Of a DNA stretch of 64,000 nucleotides, positions 9,509-17,882 are shown one piece after another; within the stretch, counting starts at the first letter, position 1, and each line of letters starts with the position of its first letter. The position numbers and the translations under genes were made by a program. Source of the DNA: Aquimarina aquimarini (GTDB lineage: Bacteria > Bacteroidota > Bacteroidia > Flavobacteriales > Flavobacteriaceae); NCBI RefSeq assembly GCF_900299535.1, contig NZ_OMKE01000007.1, positions 131,501-195,500 on the forward strand, given 5' to 3'. The notes under the pieces were generated by a model, which was given only the letters and a program-made list of their open reading frames with translations, was not told the DNA's origin and did not search any database.

Positions 9509-10603
9509 ATGAAAATATTAGTTACTTTCTCAAGAATATTTGTAGCCGCACTTTTTTTGTTTTCGGGATTTATAAAACTAAATGACCCTTTAGGATTTTC
9601 TTATAAACTTCAGGAATATTTTGGAGAAGGAGTCCTTAATTTAGAATTCCTTATTCCTTTTGCATTATTGATTTCGGTTTTTTTGGTGATTTTTGAAATT
9701 ATACTAGGAGTTACCCTATTGCTAGGGTATTTGTCAAAGTTTACGGTATGGTCGTTATTATTAATGATACTCTTTTTTACGTTTCTTACGTTTTATTCGG
9801 CCTATTTCAATAAAGTTACAGATTGCGGGTGTTTTGGGGATGCATTACCACTGACACCATGGGAATCTTTTACCAAAGACCTTATTTTATTAGTGTTTAT
9901 TTTGATATTATTCTTTGGGAGAAAGTATATAACACCATTGCAGCCTGTGACGGCTCACAAATGGATAGTATTTGCTTCTTTTACAGCATGTTTAGGATTT
10001 GCATACTATGTTTTGATGCATCTACCAGCTCTTGATTTTAGAGCATATAAAGAAGGAACAAATATTCAGGCAGGTATGGAGATCCCAGAAGGGGCGCCAG
10101 AAGCTGTGTTTGAATACCTATGGAAATTTAATGTCAACGGAGAAGAAAAAATTATAACAACTGGAGGAGACTACCCAAAAGTAGAAGGAGATTTTATTGA
10201 GGTTGAAACCAAAACAGTAGAAGAGGGGTACGAACCCCCAATTCATGATTTTTCTATAGAAAAAGGAGGAGAGGATTATACGGCAAAATTTTTAGAGAAA
10301 GAAAATGTAATCATTATTGTGGCTTATAATATATCAAAAAGTGAGACAGAAGGCTTTCATGCTATAAAAGAGATTACAGATAAAGCAAAGTCTCAAGGAT
10401 ATGAGGTGATAGGTCTTACCGCTTCTATGCCAGAAGATATTGCAAAAAAACAAGAACAGTTTGGTCTGGGGTTTGATTTTTATACAACAGATGAAACTGC
10501 TTTGAAAACAATTATACGATCAAACCCTGGGGTTATGAAACTCAAAAAAGGAACCATCATAGAAAAATTACATTGGAATGATGCAGGAGAACTTGATTTA
10601 TAA
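9509..10603 (+). CDS. BT_3928-type DoxX/MauE-like membrane protein
   Basis: A 364-residue protein. About four or five membrane helices span residues 5-175 and resemble the DoxX/MauE fold, opening with RIFVAALFLFSGFIKLNDPLGFSYKLQEYF. A cysteine pair in DCGCFGDALPLTPWESF (near residue 110) is typical of MauE-like and methylamine utilisation proteins. The C-terminal part, about 190-364, is soluble with a thioredoxin-like strand pattern but no CxxC. A role in membrane redox or quinone-linked thiol oxidation is possible but unproven. It precedes a permease gene by 49 bp. Confidence 0.75.
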   Translation: MKILVTFSRIFVAALFLFSGFIKLNDPLGFSYKLQEYFGEGVLNLEFLIPFALLISVFLVIFEIILGVTLLLGYLSKFTVWSLLLMILFFTFLTFYSAYFNKVTDCGCFGDALPLTPWESFTKDLILLVFILILFFGRKYITPLQPVTAHKWIVFASFTACLGFAYYVLMHLPALDFRAYKEGTNIQAGMEIPEGAPEAVFEYLWKFNVNGEEKIITTGGDYPKVEGDFIEVETKTVEEGYEPPIHDFSIEKGGEDYTAKFLEKENVIIIVAYNISKSETEGFHAIKEITDKAKSQGYEVIGLTASMPEDIAKKQEQFGLGFDFYTTDETALKTIIRSNPGVMKLKKGTIIEKLHWNDAGELDL

Positions 10604-10652
10604 AAGTTGTAAAACCTGTTGATTAAATAAAAAAAGAAAACTCAAAATAAAA

Positions 10653-11726
10653 ATGGGGAGTTATCTCATCAGTAAAATCGGATATGCCTTGCTTACTTTG
10701 ATAGGTGTGGTAACTGTAATTTTTATGTTATTTACAATTCTTCCTGGTGATCCTGCACAAATGATGTTAGGGCAAAACGAAACAAAAGAGCAACTAGAAA
10801 ATGTAAAGAAAAAATATGGTTTTGATAAACCAATATCTGCACAGTATTTATACTATCTTAATGACCTCGCTCCGGTTTCATTTCATAGTACAAACCCTGA
10901 TGATTTCTCACATTATGATAAAGAAAAATACACAGGATTTGATCTTTTAGAGATAGGTGATAAGGTGATAGTGTTCAAATTCCCGTATCTAAGAGAATCT
11001 TTTCAAAAGAACGGAAAGAAAGTAAGTGAAGTGATCAAAGAAACATTGCCTAATACCGCGATTTTGGCAGTGCTTGCTATATCAATAGCAATCATTTTAG
11101 GGGTTTTGTTAGGGATTATAAGTGCTTTGACAAAAGATAGATGGCCAGATAAAATAATTCAGTTATTGAGTACATTAGGGATGAGTGTTCCTTCTTTTTT
11201 TAGTGCCATCATTTTTGCATGGTTGTTCGGGTATGTGCTGAGAGAATATACAAACCTCAATATGACGGGAAGTTTATATGAAGTAGATGACTTTGGAGAA
11301 GGAAGTTATATCCAATGGAAAAACTTATTACTCCCATCAGTGGTATTGGGTATACGTCCTTTGGCAGTAGTTACACAATTAATGCGTAATTCATTATTAG
11401 AAGTAATGAGTCATGATTATATTCGTACCGCAAAAGCAAAAGGGCTTTCAACATTTGATGTAATCAGAAAACATGCACTAAGAAATGCGTTAAACCCTGT
11501 AGTTACTGCAGTATCAGGGTGGTTTGCATCTATGTTGGCAGGAGCAGTATTTGTAGAATATATTTTTGGATGGAATGGATTGGGGAAAGAAATAGTAAAT
11601 GCATTAAATACATTAGACCTGCCAGTAATTATGGGATCTGTATTAGTAATAGCAACTATGTTTATACTAATCAATATATTTGTCGATATAATATACGGAT
11701 GGTTGGATCCAAGGATAAGGACTTGA
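10653..11726 (+). CDS. DppB/OppB-like ABC transporter permease
   Basis: A 357-residue inner-membrane permease of the peptide/nickel ABC importer type. The first helix starts at residue 4 and is followed by the family's FTILPGDPAQMMLGQ motif. The binding-protein-dependent transport domain covers about 125-357, with the EAA-like loop around RTAKAKGLSTFDVIRKHALRNA. The C-terminus has the usual IIYGWLDPRIR end. The partner permease, ATPase and binding protein genes are absent on both sides, so it is either an orphan subunit or works with components elsewhere. It sits between the DoxX-like gene and tpiA. Confidence 0.85.
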   Translation: MGSYLISKIGYALLTLIGVVTVIFMLFTILPGDPAQMMLGQNETKEQLENVKKKYGFDKPISAQYLYYLNDLAPVSFHSTNPDDFSHYDKEKYTGFDLLEIGDKVIVFKFPYLRESFQKNGKKVSEVIKETLPNTAILAVLAISIAIILGVLLGIISALTKDRWPDKIIQLLSTLGMSVPSFFSAIIFAWLFGYVLREYTNLNMTGSLYEVDDFGEGSYIQWKNLLLPSVVLGIRPLAVVTQLMRNSLLEVMSHDYIRTAKAKGLSTFDVIRKHALRNALNPVVTAVSGWFASMLAGAVFVEYIFGWNGLGKEIVNALNTLDLPVIMGSVLVIATMFILINIFVDIIYGWLDPRIRT

Positions 11727-11789
11727 TAACTTAATATCTTAAGAATAAGTAACCACACTATTAACCAAATACATAAAATTTTAAATTAA

Positions 11790-12542
11790 ATGAGAAAAAA
11801 AATTGTAGCCGGAAACTGGAAAATGAATAAAAATCTGGCAGAAACCAAAACATTGTTGTCAGATTTGACAGCTAAGTTAGGGGGATCATCTGATGCAGAG
11901 GTAATTGTAGCACCTACATTTACAAATCTGCATACGGCCAAAGAAGCTCTAGGAGGAACTGATATTGTTGTGGCAGCACAAAATATGCATCAGGCAGAAA
12001 ATGGTGCCTATACAGGAGAGATCTCTGCAAATATGCTTAAAAACATTGGAGTAGAAACCGTGATATTAGGACATAGTGAGCGTAGAGCTTATTTTGGAGA
12101 AACAGATGAATTGCTTGCAAATAAAGTGAATACAGCATTACAACATGAGATGACTGTGATTTTTTGTTTTGGAGAAGAATTACAAGATCGTAAAAACGAT
12201 GCTCATTTTACAGTGGTTGAGAACCAATTAAAAGAAGGGCTTTTTCATATCAATACTGCAGATTGGAAAAATGTAGTTTTAGCATATGAACCAGTATGGG
12301 CTATAGGAACAGGAGAAACAGCATCTCCAGAACAAGCACAAGAAATGCATGCTTTTATTCGTAAAACTATTGCACAAGCCTTTGACCAAAATATAGCAGA
12401 TCAAGTTTCTATTTTGTACGGTGGAAGTGTAAAACCTGCGAATGCACAAGAAATTTTTGCAAAAACAGATGTAGATGGAGGATTAATTGGCGGAGCATCA
12501 TTAGATGCAGATAATTTTACAGCTATAGTAAATGCAATCTAA
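11790..12542 (+). CDS. tpiA: Triosephosphate isomerase
   Basis: Interconverts dihydroxyacetone phosphate and glyceraldehyde 3-phosphate in glycolysis and gluconeogenesis. The 250-residue protein has GNWKMNK with the active-site Lys near residue 12, the electrophilic His in LGHSERR, the catalytic Glu in AYEPVWAIGTG, and the phosphate-binding LYGGSVKP and GGLIGGASL loops. No key residue is missing. A classic intrinsic terminator follows at 12577, so tpiA probably ends a transcript. Confidence 0.97.
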   Translation: MRKKIVAGNWKMNKNLAETKTLLSDLTAKLGGSSDAEVIVAPTFTNLHTAKEALGGTDIVVAAQNMHQAENGAYTGEISANMLKNIGVETVILGHSERRAYFGETDELLANKVNTALQHEMTVIFCFGEELQDRKNDAHFTVVENQLKEGLFHINTADWKNVVLAYEPVWAIGTGETASPEQAQEMHAFIRKTIAQAFDQNIADQVSILYGGSVKPANAQEIFAKTDVDGGLIGGASLDADNFTAIVNAI

Positions 12543-12576
12543 AAAATAAACACTTCAATAGAAGTGATAATTCTAG

Positions 12577-12606
12577 AGCATCTCATTTATATGGGATGCT
12601 TTTTTA
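12577..12606 (+). terminator. Intrinsic terminator after tpiA
   Basis: AGCATC-t-CAT pairs with ATG-g-GATGCT around a TTAT loop (12577-12600), and a run of seven T follows at once. This is the typical short-loop hairpin plus T-tract, 35 bp after the tpiA stop. Confidence 0.85.
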
Positions 12607-12631
12607 TTAGGTATATTTTGTGGTAATAGAG

Positions 12632-12639
12632 TAACTTTG
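12632..12639 (+). promoter_or_regulatory. -7 promoter element for prmA
   Basis: TAACTTTG matches TAnnTTTG and lies 22 nt before the prmA ATG at 12661. Together with the terminator just upstream it marks a new transcription unit and argues against the TTG at 12637, which would lie inside the promoter. Confidence 0.65.
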
Positions 12640-12660
12640 CCTCGATATAAAAATAATGAA

Positions 12661-13500
12661 ATGTCAGACATAATATATATAGGATATTACTTTAAAGTGT
12701 CACCTGTTCAGCCTGCTACAGAAATATTAGTGGCAGAGTTGGGGTATGCTGGGTTCGAAAGCTTTGTAGAAACAGAAGAAGGAGTTAATGCTTTTATACA
12801 AAAGAGTGAGTGGAATGAAAAAATTCTCGAAGAAATTTATGTCTTGAATTCAGGAGAGTTTACGATAGATTATAAAGTTGAAGAAATAGAACAGATCAAT
12901 TGGAATAAAGAATGGGAGAAAAATTTTAATCCCATTATTGTAGATGATGTGTGTAGTGTGAGAGCTCCGTTTCATGATAAACCAGATACAAAGTATGATA
13001 TCATTATAGAGCCTAAAATGTCTTTTGGTACAGGACATCATGAGACCACGCATATGATGATTCAACATATTTTGAAAACTGATATGAAAAATAAAAAAGT
13101 ATTGGATATGGGGTGTGGTACAGGTGTTTTGGCAATTTTAGGAGAAATGAGAGGGGCAGGATTAACTGATGCTATTGATATTGATAATTGGTGTTATTTG
13201 AATACGGTAGAAAATGTAGCGCGTAACCATTGCAAAAATATTACGACCTATGAAGGAGATGCTTCTTTGTTGTCAGGAAAAGAATATGATATCATTATAG
13301 CAAATATTAATCGTAATATATTACTTAATGATATTCAATATTATGCAGGATGTTTAAGAACAGGAGGGAAACTGTTTCTAAGTGGGTTTTATCAAGAGGA
13401 TTTGGATATGATCACCAAAGAATGTAGTAAGCATAACTTAATTTTTAATGATAATTTTGTTAGAAATAATTGGATAGCAGCATCTTATGATGTAAAGTGA
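12661..13500 (+). CDS. prmA: Ribosomal protein L11 methyltransferase
   Basis: Methylates ribosomal protein L11 using S-adenosylmethionine. The N-terminal domain (about residues 1-110) has the usual L11-binding strand pattern. The catalytic domain begins with KMSFGTGHHETTHMMI, a PrmA signature, then SAM motif I in LDMGCGTGVLAI, an acidic DAIDID strand end and the IIANINRNIL motif in place of N-P-P-Y. About 279 residues from the ATG at 12661, which I prefer to the in-frame TTG at 12637. clpS follows 56 bp later; prmA-clpS adjacency is common in this phylum. Confidence 0.95.
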   Translation: MSDIIYIGYYFKVSPVQPATEILVAELGYAGFESFVETEEGVNAFIQKSEWNEKILEEIYVLNSGEFTIDYKVEEIEQINWNKEWEKNFNPIIVDDVCSVRAPFHDKPDTKYDIIIEPKMSFGTGHHETTHMMIQHILKTDMKNKKVLDMGCGTGVLAILGEMRGAGLTDAIDIDNWCYLNTVENVARNHCKNITTYEGDASLLSGKEYDIIIANINRNILLNDIQYYAGCLRTGGKLFLSGFYQEDLDMITKECSKHNLIFNDNFVRNNWIAASYDVK

Positions 13501-13533
13501 TATATTTATTGAGATTATAAAATACGAAGTTAG

Positions 13534-13541
13534 TATATTTG
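13534..13541 (+). promoter_or_regulatory. -7 promoter element for clpS
   Basis: TATATTTG matches TAnnTTTG and ends 15 nt before the clpS ATG at 13557. A TTG at 13509-13511 could be the -33 box at slightly long spacing. Its presence makes the in-frame TTG at 13539 an unlikely start. Confidence 0.6.
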
Positions 13542-13556
13542 CATAAAATACCCCCT

Positions 13557-13832
13557 ATGAGTACTCAGGAAAAAGTTTTAGAAGAAGTTTTAGAAAAAAC
13601 GGTAGAACAAGGCAATAGCGAGATTGTTTTGTATAATGATGATGTGAATACGTTTGATCATGTTATAGAAACTTTAATCTATTCATGTGAGCATACACCA
13701 GTACAAGCAGAACAATGCGCATTATTGGTACATTACAAAGGAAAATGTACAGTAAAAACTGGAGTTTATGAGGAATTAGTGCCTAGGTGTTCTAAATTGT
13801 TAGAAGCAGGACTTAGTGCAGAGATTGTATGA
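13557..13832 (+). CDS. clpS: ATP-dependent Clp protease adaptor ClpS
   Basis: Delivers N-degron substrates to ClpAP-type proteases. From the ATG at 13557 the protein has 91 residues, normal for the family. It has the IVLYNDDVNTFDHVIETL block (N-D-D at the substrate pocket), an alanine/cysteine helix around VQAEQCALLVHYKGKCTV with the conserved His, and the LLEAGLSAEIV end. The first 20 residues are a charged, flexible tail. A strong hairpin terminator follows. Confidence 0.93.
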   Translation: MSTQEKVLEEVLEKTVEQGNSEIVLYNDDVNTFDHVIETLIYSCEHTPVQAEQCALLVHYKGKCTVKTGVYEELVPRCSKLLEAGLSAEIV

Positions 13833-14394
13833 TTGACTAATTTGCACCCATTTTTTGATAAGAAAATTAAGAAGTCCATAAAATTATGGACTTTTTTTTG
13901 GTTTAATTTTATTTTTTTGGAACTAAAGAGTTGCATTCTGCTGTTACATATGAGTACACTTTTTTGCTTTTTTGTTAAATATTTAAAAAGAAAGTAAAAT
14001 TTAACATACGTAATCTTGATTTTCTTTATTTGTAAGAAAAAACTTTCTTTTTTGTGTTTTCTTATATATGATTAAGTTTTCTTTAACATCCTTTTTTGCC
14101 TTTTATTTAAATGCTTTAGTTATATGTTTTTGTAAGAATTATCTGTGTATTTTGTCGATTTTGTTGGGTAGCTAAAAATATGTTTTTTTGATTTTAATTA
14201 AAAAAAACCTACGGTTTAACCGTATTTTTAGAGAATAGTGTAAAAAATTAACTTTTTTTTCAAAAAAAATATCATATCTTCAAACCGCAAAAATTTAGAA
14301 AAGTTCAAAGCTTTCTACATAATTGTATTTAGGATAGAAGGTAACAATTCTATTTTAGTTAAAAAATAACTACACAAATTCAACTTAATTAAAA
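13833..14394. other. AT-rich gap between clpS and the HEIGH peptidase gene
   Basis: Besides the clpS terminator the region is very AT-rich, with long A and T tracts. The only clear element is a 15-nt perfect dyad at 14210-14224 (TACGGTT-T-AACCGTA) followed by five T, which could be an operator or a weak terminator. No small reading frame with a credible start was seen. The long leader may carry the promoter of the peptidase gene, but no exact TAnnTTTG box was found near its start. Confidence 0.4.
13872..13899 (+). terminator. Intrinsic terminator after clpS
   Basis: AAGTCCATA at 13872-13880 pairs perfectly with TATGGACTT at 13885-13893 around an AAAT loop, followed by T residues. It lies 40 bp after the clpS stop. 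Confidence 0.88.
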
Positions 14395-15231
14395 ATGAAA
14401 AAAATCAAAGTATTAGCACTCTGTGCTATTGTCGCAGGGTTCGTAACATCCTGTCAAAAAGAAGACGTTTCTAACGAAACAGAACAAGAAGCGGTTTTAA
14501 CCCCAACAAAAGATCAACTATCAAAGTTGCACAATATGGGGGTTAATACGAGTAATGTTACAGTAGAGAAAATAACTTTTCCTGATGGAACCTCAGAAAA
14601 TTTCTTGGTTTCAGGGGATATAACAGTTCCTTTTTCGGGGCTTCAAAAATTCGAAGAATTAGAAGCTGTAGCAGGAGGTCAAAAGCAGTACAGAACAAAT
14701 AACCTGGTATCTAGTTCTAATAGAAATATTAGCGTTATCGGATATACTGGATCTGGGTATGCATTGACTAGTAAGATGCAAACAGCATTACAGTGGGCAA
14801 TAAACAACTATAATGCATTAAACACTTCATTGAATTTTACTTTATCTTTTGGTGCATCAACAAATGCAGATATGGTAGTATATAATAATGGAGCTTCAGG
14901 AGGTGGTGGATCTGCTGGTTTCCCTAGCGGAGGGAGAGCCTATAAGTGGATTCAAATCAATCAAGGAACAAATTCGAGTAGTACAAATGTAGTAGAGCAT
15001 GTAATGACTCATGAGATAGGACATTGTATAGGTTTCCGTCATCAGGATTGGGTTTCTCGTCAAAGCTGCGGGCAAAATTCTAATGAAGGACAAGCAGGAG
15101 TAGGAGCTGTATTAATACCAGGGACTCCTAGCTCTCAGTTTGAAGATTCTATAATGCTTGCTTGCTTTAGTTCTGGTGAGGATGGAGAATTCTCTAATAG
15201 TGATAGAGTAGCAATCAATGCACTGTATTAA
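14395..15231 (+). CDS. HEIGH-type zinc metallopeptidase lipoprotein (M57-like)
   Basis: A 278-residue exported lipoprotein. Residues 1-19 form a type II signal ending in a VTSC lipobox with Cys20. The zinc-binding HExxHxxGxxH motif is in HEIGHCIGFRH near residues 204-214, the hallmark of the dual-action HEIGH metallopeptidases. A following cysteine in QSCGQNS and one in MLACFSS could form a disulfide. The C-terminus ends SDRVAINALY, also usual for this group. It is probably a surface or periplasmic protease with a broad or unknown substrate. It stands alone between two terminators. Confidence 0.87.
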   Translation: MKKIKVLALCAIVAGFVTSCQKEDVSNETEQEAVLTPTKDQLSKLHNMGVNTSNVTVEKITFPDGTSENFLVSGDITVPFSGLQKFEELEAVAGGQKQYRTNNLVSSSNRNISVIGYTGSGYALTSKMQTALQWAINNYNALNTSLNFTLSFGASTNADMVVYNNGASGGGGSAGFPSGGRAYKWIQINQGTNSSSTNVVEHVMTHEIGHCIGFRHQDWVSRQSCGQNSNEGQAGVGAVLIPGTPSSQFEDSIMLACFSSGEDGEFSNSDRVAINALY

Positions 15232-15272
15232 AAATTTAGTAATGTAGTAGATAAGCTTTGAACGTTTTATTA

Positions 15273-15306
15273 AAGCCATCCTGTTAACTAGGGATGGCTT
15301 TTTTTG
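15273..15306 (+). terminator. Intrinsic terminator after HEIGH peptidase gene
   Basis: AAGCCATCC at 15273-15281 pairs with GGATGGCTT at 15292-15300 across a 10-nt loop, followed by a T-tract. It lies 41 bp after the stop. Confidence 0.88.
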
Positions 15307-15492
15307 TGTCCTTTTTTTAAGTGTACATCCTATTTAGGAGCGATGTAATGTGTTGATTTATTGGTTTTAGTCATATCTTTTTCTTTCTATGATATTAGTG
15401 CAAAGCCTATTCTTACTGTTGTTTAGGCTCTTTTCTTAATTATGCTTTTTTTAAATAAATAGGTTAAATAAAAGTTAATCTACTATAGTTTG

Positions 15493-15505
15493 ATAGTAAT
15501 ACTAT
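15493..15505. promoter_or_regulatory. Candidate operator palindrome for the 15.5-kb TetR gene
   Basis: ATAGTA-A-TACTAT is a perfect 6+1+6 dyad directly upstream of a TATCTTTG -7 element. A bound dimer would cover the promoter spacer, so autorepression by the adjacent TetR protein is likely. No second copy was found in the window. Confidence 0.5.
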
Positions 15506-15513
15506 TATCTTTG
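15506..15513 (+). promoter_or_regulatory. -7 promoter element of the exporter operon
   Basis: TATCTTTG matches TAnnTTTG and lies 18 nt before the ATG of the TetR gene at 15531. It directly follows the ATAGTAATACTAT dyad. Confidence 0.6.
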
Positions 15514-15530
15514 GACGAAAATATATTAAT

Positions 15531-16205
15531 ATGAAATATTTGCTTCAGGATTTAAAGGTTAGAGTCAATGACAAAATTTATATTAAAGACCCTGAATCAT
15601 CAGATTTAGGAAAAAGAATTATCGAGCATAGTATTCTTATGATCCATGAGATAGGGTTTGATAAGTTTACTTTTAAAAAACTTGGAGAAAAGATAGGGTC
15701 TAATGAAAGCTCTGTTTATCGCTATTTTGAAAATAAACATAAATTATTACTATATCTAACTTCTTGGTATTGGGGATGGTTAGAATATCAATTGGTATTT
15801 GCAACCAATAGTATTCCCGATTCAAAAAACAAACTCAGAAAAGGGATTGAGATCATTACAAGATCTGTAAAAGAAGATACCTCTTTTTCTCATATAAACG
15901 AGGTGCTACTTAATCAAATTGTTATCAATGAATATTCTAAATCATATTTGACAAAAGAAGTAGATGAAGAGAATAAAGAAGGGTATTTTTCTATCTATAA
16001 ACGTCTGGTAATAAGACTTACCGATATGATTAAAGATGTAGATAGTGACTATGCATATCCCTCTAGCTTATCCAGTACTATAATAGAAGGCGCAATGCAT
16101 CAGCATTTTTTGGCAGATCATTTTCCTTCATTAACAGACTGTAATAAAAAAATTACCCCTACAGAATATTTTATAGACCTAGTATTTAATTCAATAAAGA
16201 AGTAA
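15531..16205 (+). CDS. TetR/AcrR-family regulator of the type-I-like exporter
   Basis: A 224-residue predicted repressor. The helix-turn-helix covers about residues 28-72: ILMIHEIGFDKFTFKKLGEKIG, then the recognition helix around ESSVYRYFENKHKLLLYL. The C-terminal helices form the ligand and dimer domain, which has no close likeness to a named group. The N-terminal extension of about 20 residues is longer than usual. It is the first gene of a four-gene unit; the exporter ATPase starts 3 bp after its stop. Self-binding to the dyad at 15493 is inferred. Confidence 0.85.
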   Translation: MKYLLQDLKVRVNDKIYIKDPESSDLGKRIIEHSILMIHEIGFDKFTFKKLGEKIGSNESSVYRYFENKHKLLLYLTSWYWGWLEYQLVFATNSIPDSKNKLRKGIEIITRSVKEDTSFSHINEVLLNQIVINEYSKSYLTKEVDEENKEGYFSIYKRLVIRLTDMIKDVDSDYAYPSSLSSTIIEGAMHQHFLADHFPSLTDCNKKITPTEYFIDLVFNSIKK

Positions 16206-16208
16206 TAT

Positions 16209-17876
16209 ATGATCAAAAACGTTTTAACCTCTTGGCAAAGACTAATAGGGCTTTTAAAACTTGATAAAAAAGATATTTTACAAACATTTTATTACGCAAT
16301 ATTTGCTGGGTTGGTAAACCTCTCCCTTCCTTTAGGGATACAAGCAATTATAAACTTGTTGCAAAGTGCGCAGATCAGTACATCATGGATTGTTTTGGTA
16401 GTCTTGGTAACAATAGGAGTAGTCTTTGTAGGGTTGTTACAATTAATGCAGATTCGTATTATAGAAAATGTTCAACAGAAAATTTTTACACGTGCTTCTT
16501 TTGAATTTTCGTATCGTTTTCCAAAAATAAAAATGAGCGAGTTACGTAACTATTATCCGCCAGAATTAGCAAATCGGTTTTTTGACACATTAACCACACA
16601 AAAAGGTTTGGCAAAGATACTGGTTGATTTTCCATCAGCTATTTTGCAAATTATTTTTGGATTAATGCTATTGTCGTTTTACCATCCGTTTTTTATCATT
16701 TATGGGTTGTTATTATTGGTATTGGTATATATAGTTTTTAAGTATACAGCAAAAAAAGGGCTAGAAACCAGCCTTAAAGAATCCAAAAACAAATATAAAG
16801 TAGCGCATTGGATTCAGGAAATAGCTAGATCTATTGTAAGCTTTAAATTATCAGGAAAAACCAATCTAGCACTACAGAAAAACGATGCTTTGGTTACAGA
16901 GTATTTAAAAGAGAGAGAAGGGCATTTCAAAGTTCTTGTGGTCCAACTAATCCAACTGATAGGATTTAAAGTACTTGTTACTGCAGGACTCTTATTGATA
17001 GGAGGTATTCTGGTTCTTAACCAAGAGATGAATATAGGTCAATTTGTGGCGGCAGAAATTATTATTGTATTAGTAATAGGCTCTGTAGAAAAGCTAATTG
17101 CAGGACTAGAAACCTTTTATGATGTATTGACCTCTTTAGAGAAATTAGGGCAAGTTGTAGATAAAGAGTTAGAACCACAAGGAGGAGAAAAACCGTTTAA
17201 AGAAGATGAAGGTTTTATTGTTGAACTTGATACTGTTTCTTTTGTTAACCCCGACAGTAAAATAAAAATTATTGATGACGTGTCTTTGACCATAGATGAG
17301 AATAGTAAAATTTTGATTCAAGGAGCCAATGGCGCAGGTAAGTCTACATTATTACGATTGATAGTAGGACTTATAGAGCCTGATAACGGAAATATATATA
17401 TAAATAATGTTGATCTAAAAGGTGTAGATCTAAATTATTACAGGTCTCACATAGGGCAATCACTAGTAGAGGAATCCCCTTTTGAAGGAAGTATTCTTGA
17501 AAACATCACTTTTGGAGACATCTCTATACCAATGGAAGATGTGTATTGGGCAATAGAGAAGGTTGGATTAACACAATTTGTAAAAGAACAACCAGCAGGA
17601 TTGAATACGATACTCTATCCAGAAGGAAAACAAATAGCATATACCATATCCAAAAAAGTAGTTTTAGCAAGAAGTATCATTAAAAAACCAAAATTATTGA
17701 TCTTAAAAGATCCGCTAGATCAGTTTGATGATGATGAGGTAACTAGAATTATGGATTTTCTTACAAAACCTTCAAGCCCTTGGGCGCTAATCGTTGTAAG
17801 TCAAAATCAAAAATGGAGACAACGATGTACCAGGAAGATAAATATTGAAAGAGGTAAAATTATAGACGATAAATAG
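16209..17876 (+). CDS. ABC transporter with degenerate ATPase domain
   Basis: A 555-residue fused permease/ATPase of the type-1 exporter fold: membrane helices at about residues 20-290, nucleotide-binding domain at about 335-555. Walker A is intact (GANGAGKST, near 371-379). The rest is eroded. The signature region near 472 reads IAYTISKK instead of L-S-G-G-Q; Walker B near 495 reads LLILKDPLDQFD, with Lys where the Mg-binding Asp should be and Asp where the catalytic Glu should be; the switch-His segment reads VVSQNQKW; the Q-loop Gln is not at its place. It may bind ATP but hydrolyse it poorly. The HlyD-like partner follows by 6 bp and TolC-like next, so it looks like the inner-membrane part of a type-I system. 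Confidence 0.85.
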   Translation: MIKNVLTSWQRLIGLLKLDKKDILQTFYYAIFAGLVNLSLPLGIQAIINLLQSAQISTSWIVLVVLVTIGVVFVGLLQLMQIRIIENVQQKIFTRASFEFSYRFPKIKMSELRNYYPPELANRFFDTLTTQKGLAKILVDFPSAILQIIFGLMLLSFYHPFFIIYGLLLLVLVYIVFKYTAKKGLETSLKESKNKYKVAHWIQEIARSIVSFKLSGKTNLALQKNDALVTEYLKEREGHFKVLVVQLIQLIGFKVLVTAGLLLIGGILVLNQEMNIGQFVAAEIIIVLVIGSVEKLIAGLETFYDVLTSLEKLGQVVDKELEPQGGEKPFKEDEGFIVELDTVSFVNPDSKIKIIDDVSLTIDENSKILIQGANGAGKSTLLRLIVGLIEPDNGNIYINNVDLKGVDLNYYRSHIGQSLVEESPFEGSILENITFGDISIPMEDVYWAIEKVGLTQFVKEQPAGLNTILYPEGKQIAYTISKKVVLARSIIKKPKLLILKDPLDQFDDDEVTRIMDFLTKPSSPWALIVVSQNQKWRQRCTRKINIERGKIIDDK

Positions 17877-17882
17877 AAAGTT

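Larger units (their letters stand above)
15232..15530. other. Gap holding a terminator and the TetR promoter region
   Basis: Contains the peptidase-gene terminator (15273-15306) on the left and the palindrome plus -7 element of the next operon (15493-15513) on the right. Nothing was recognised in between. Confidence 0.4.
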
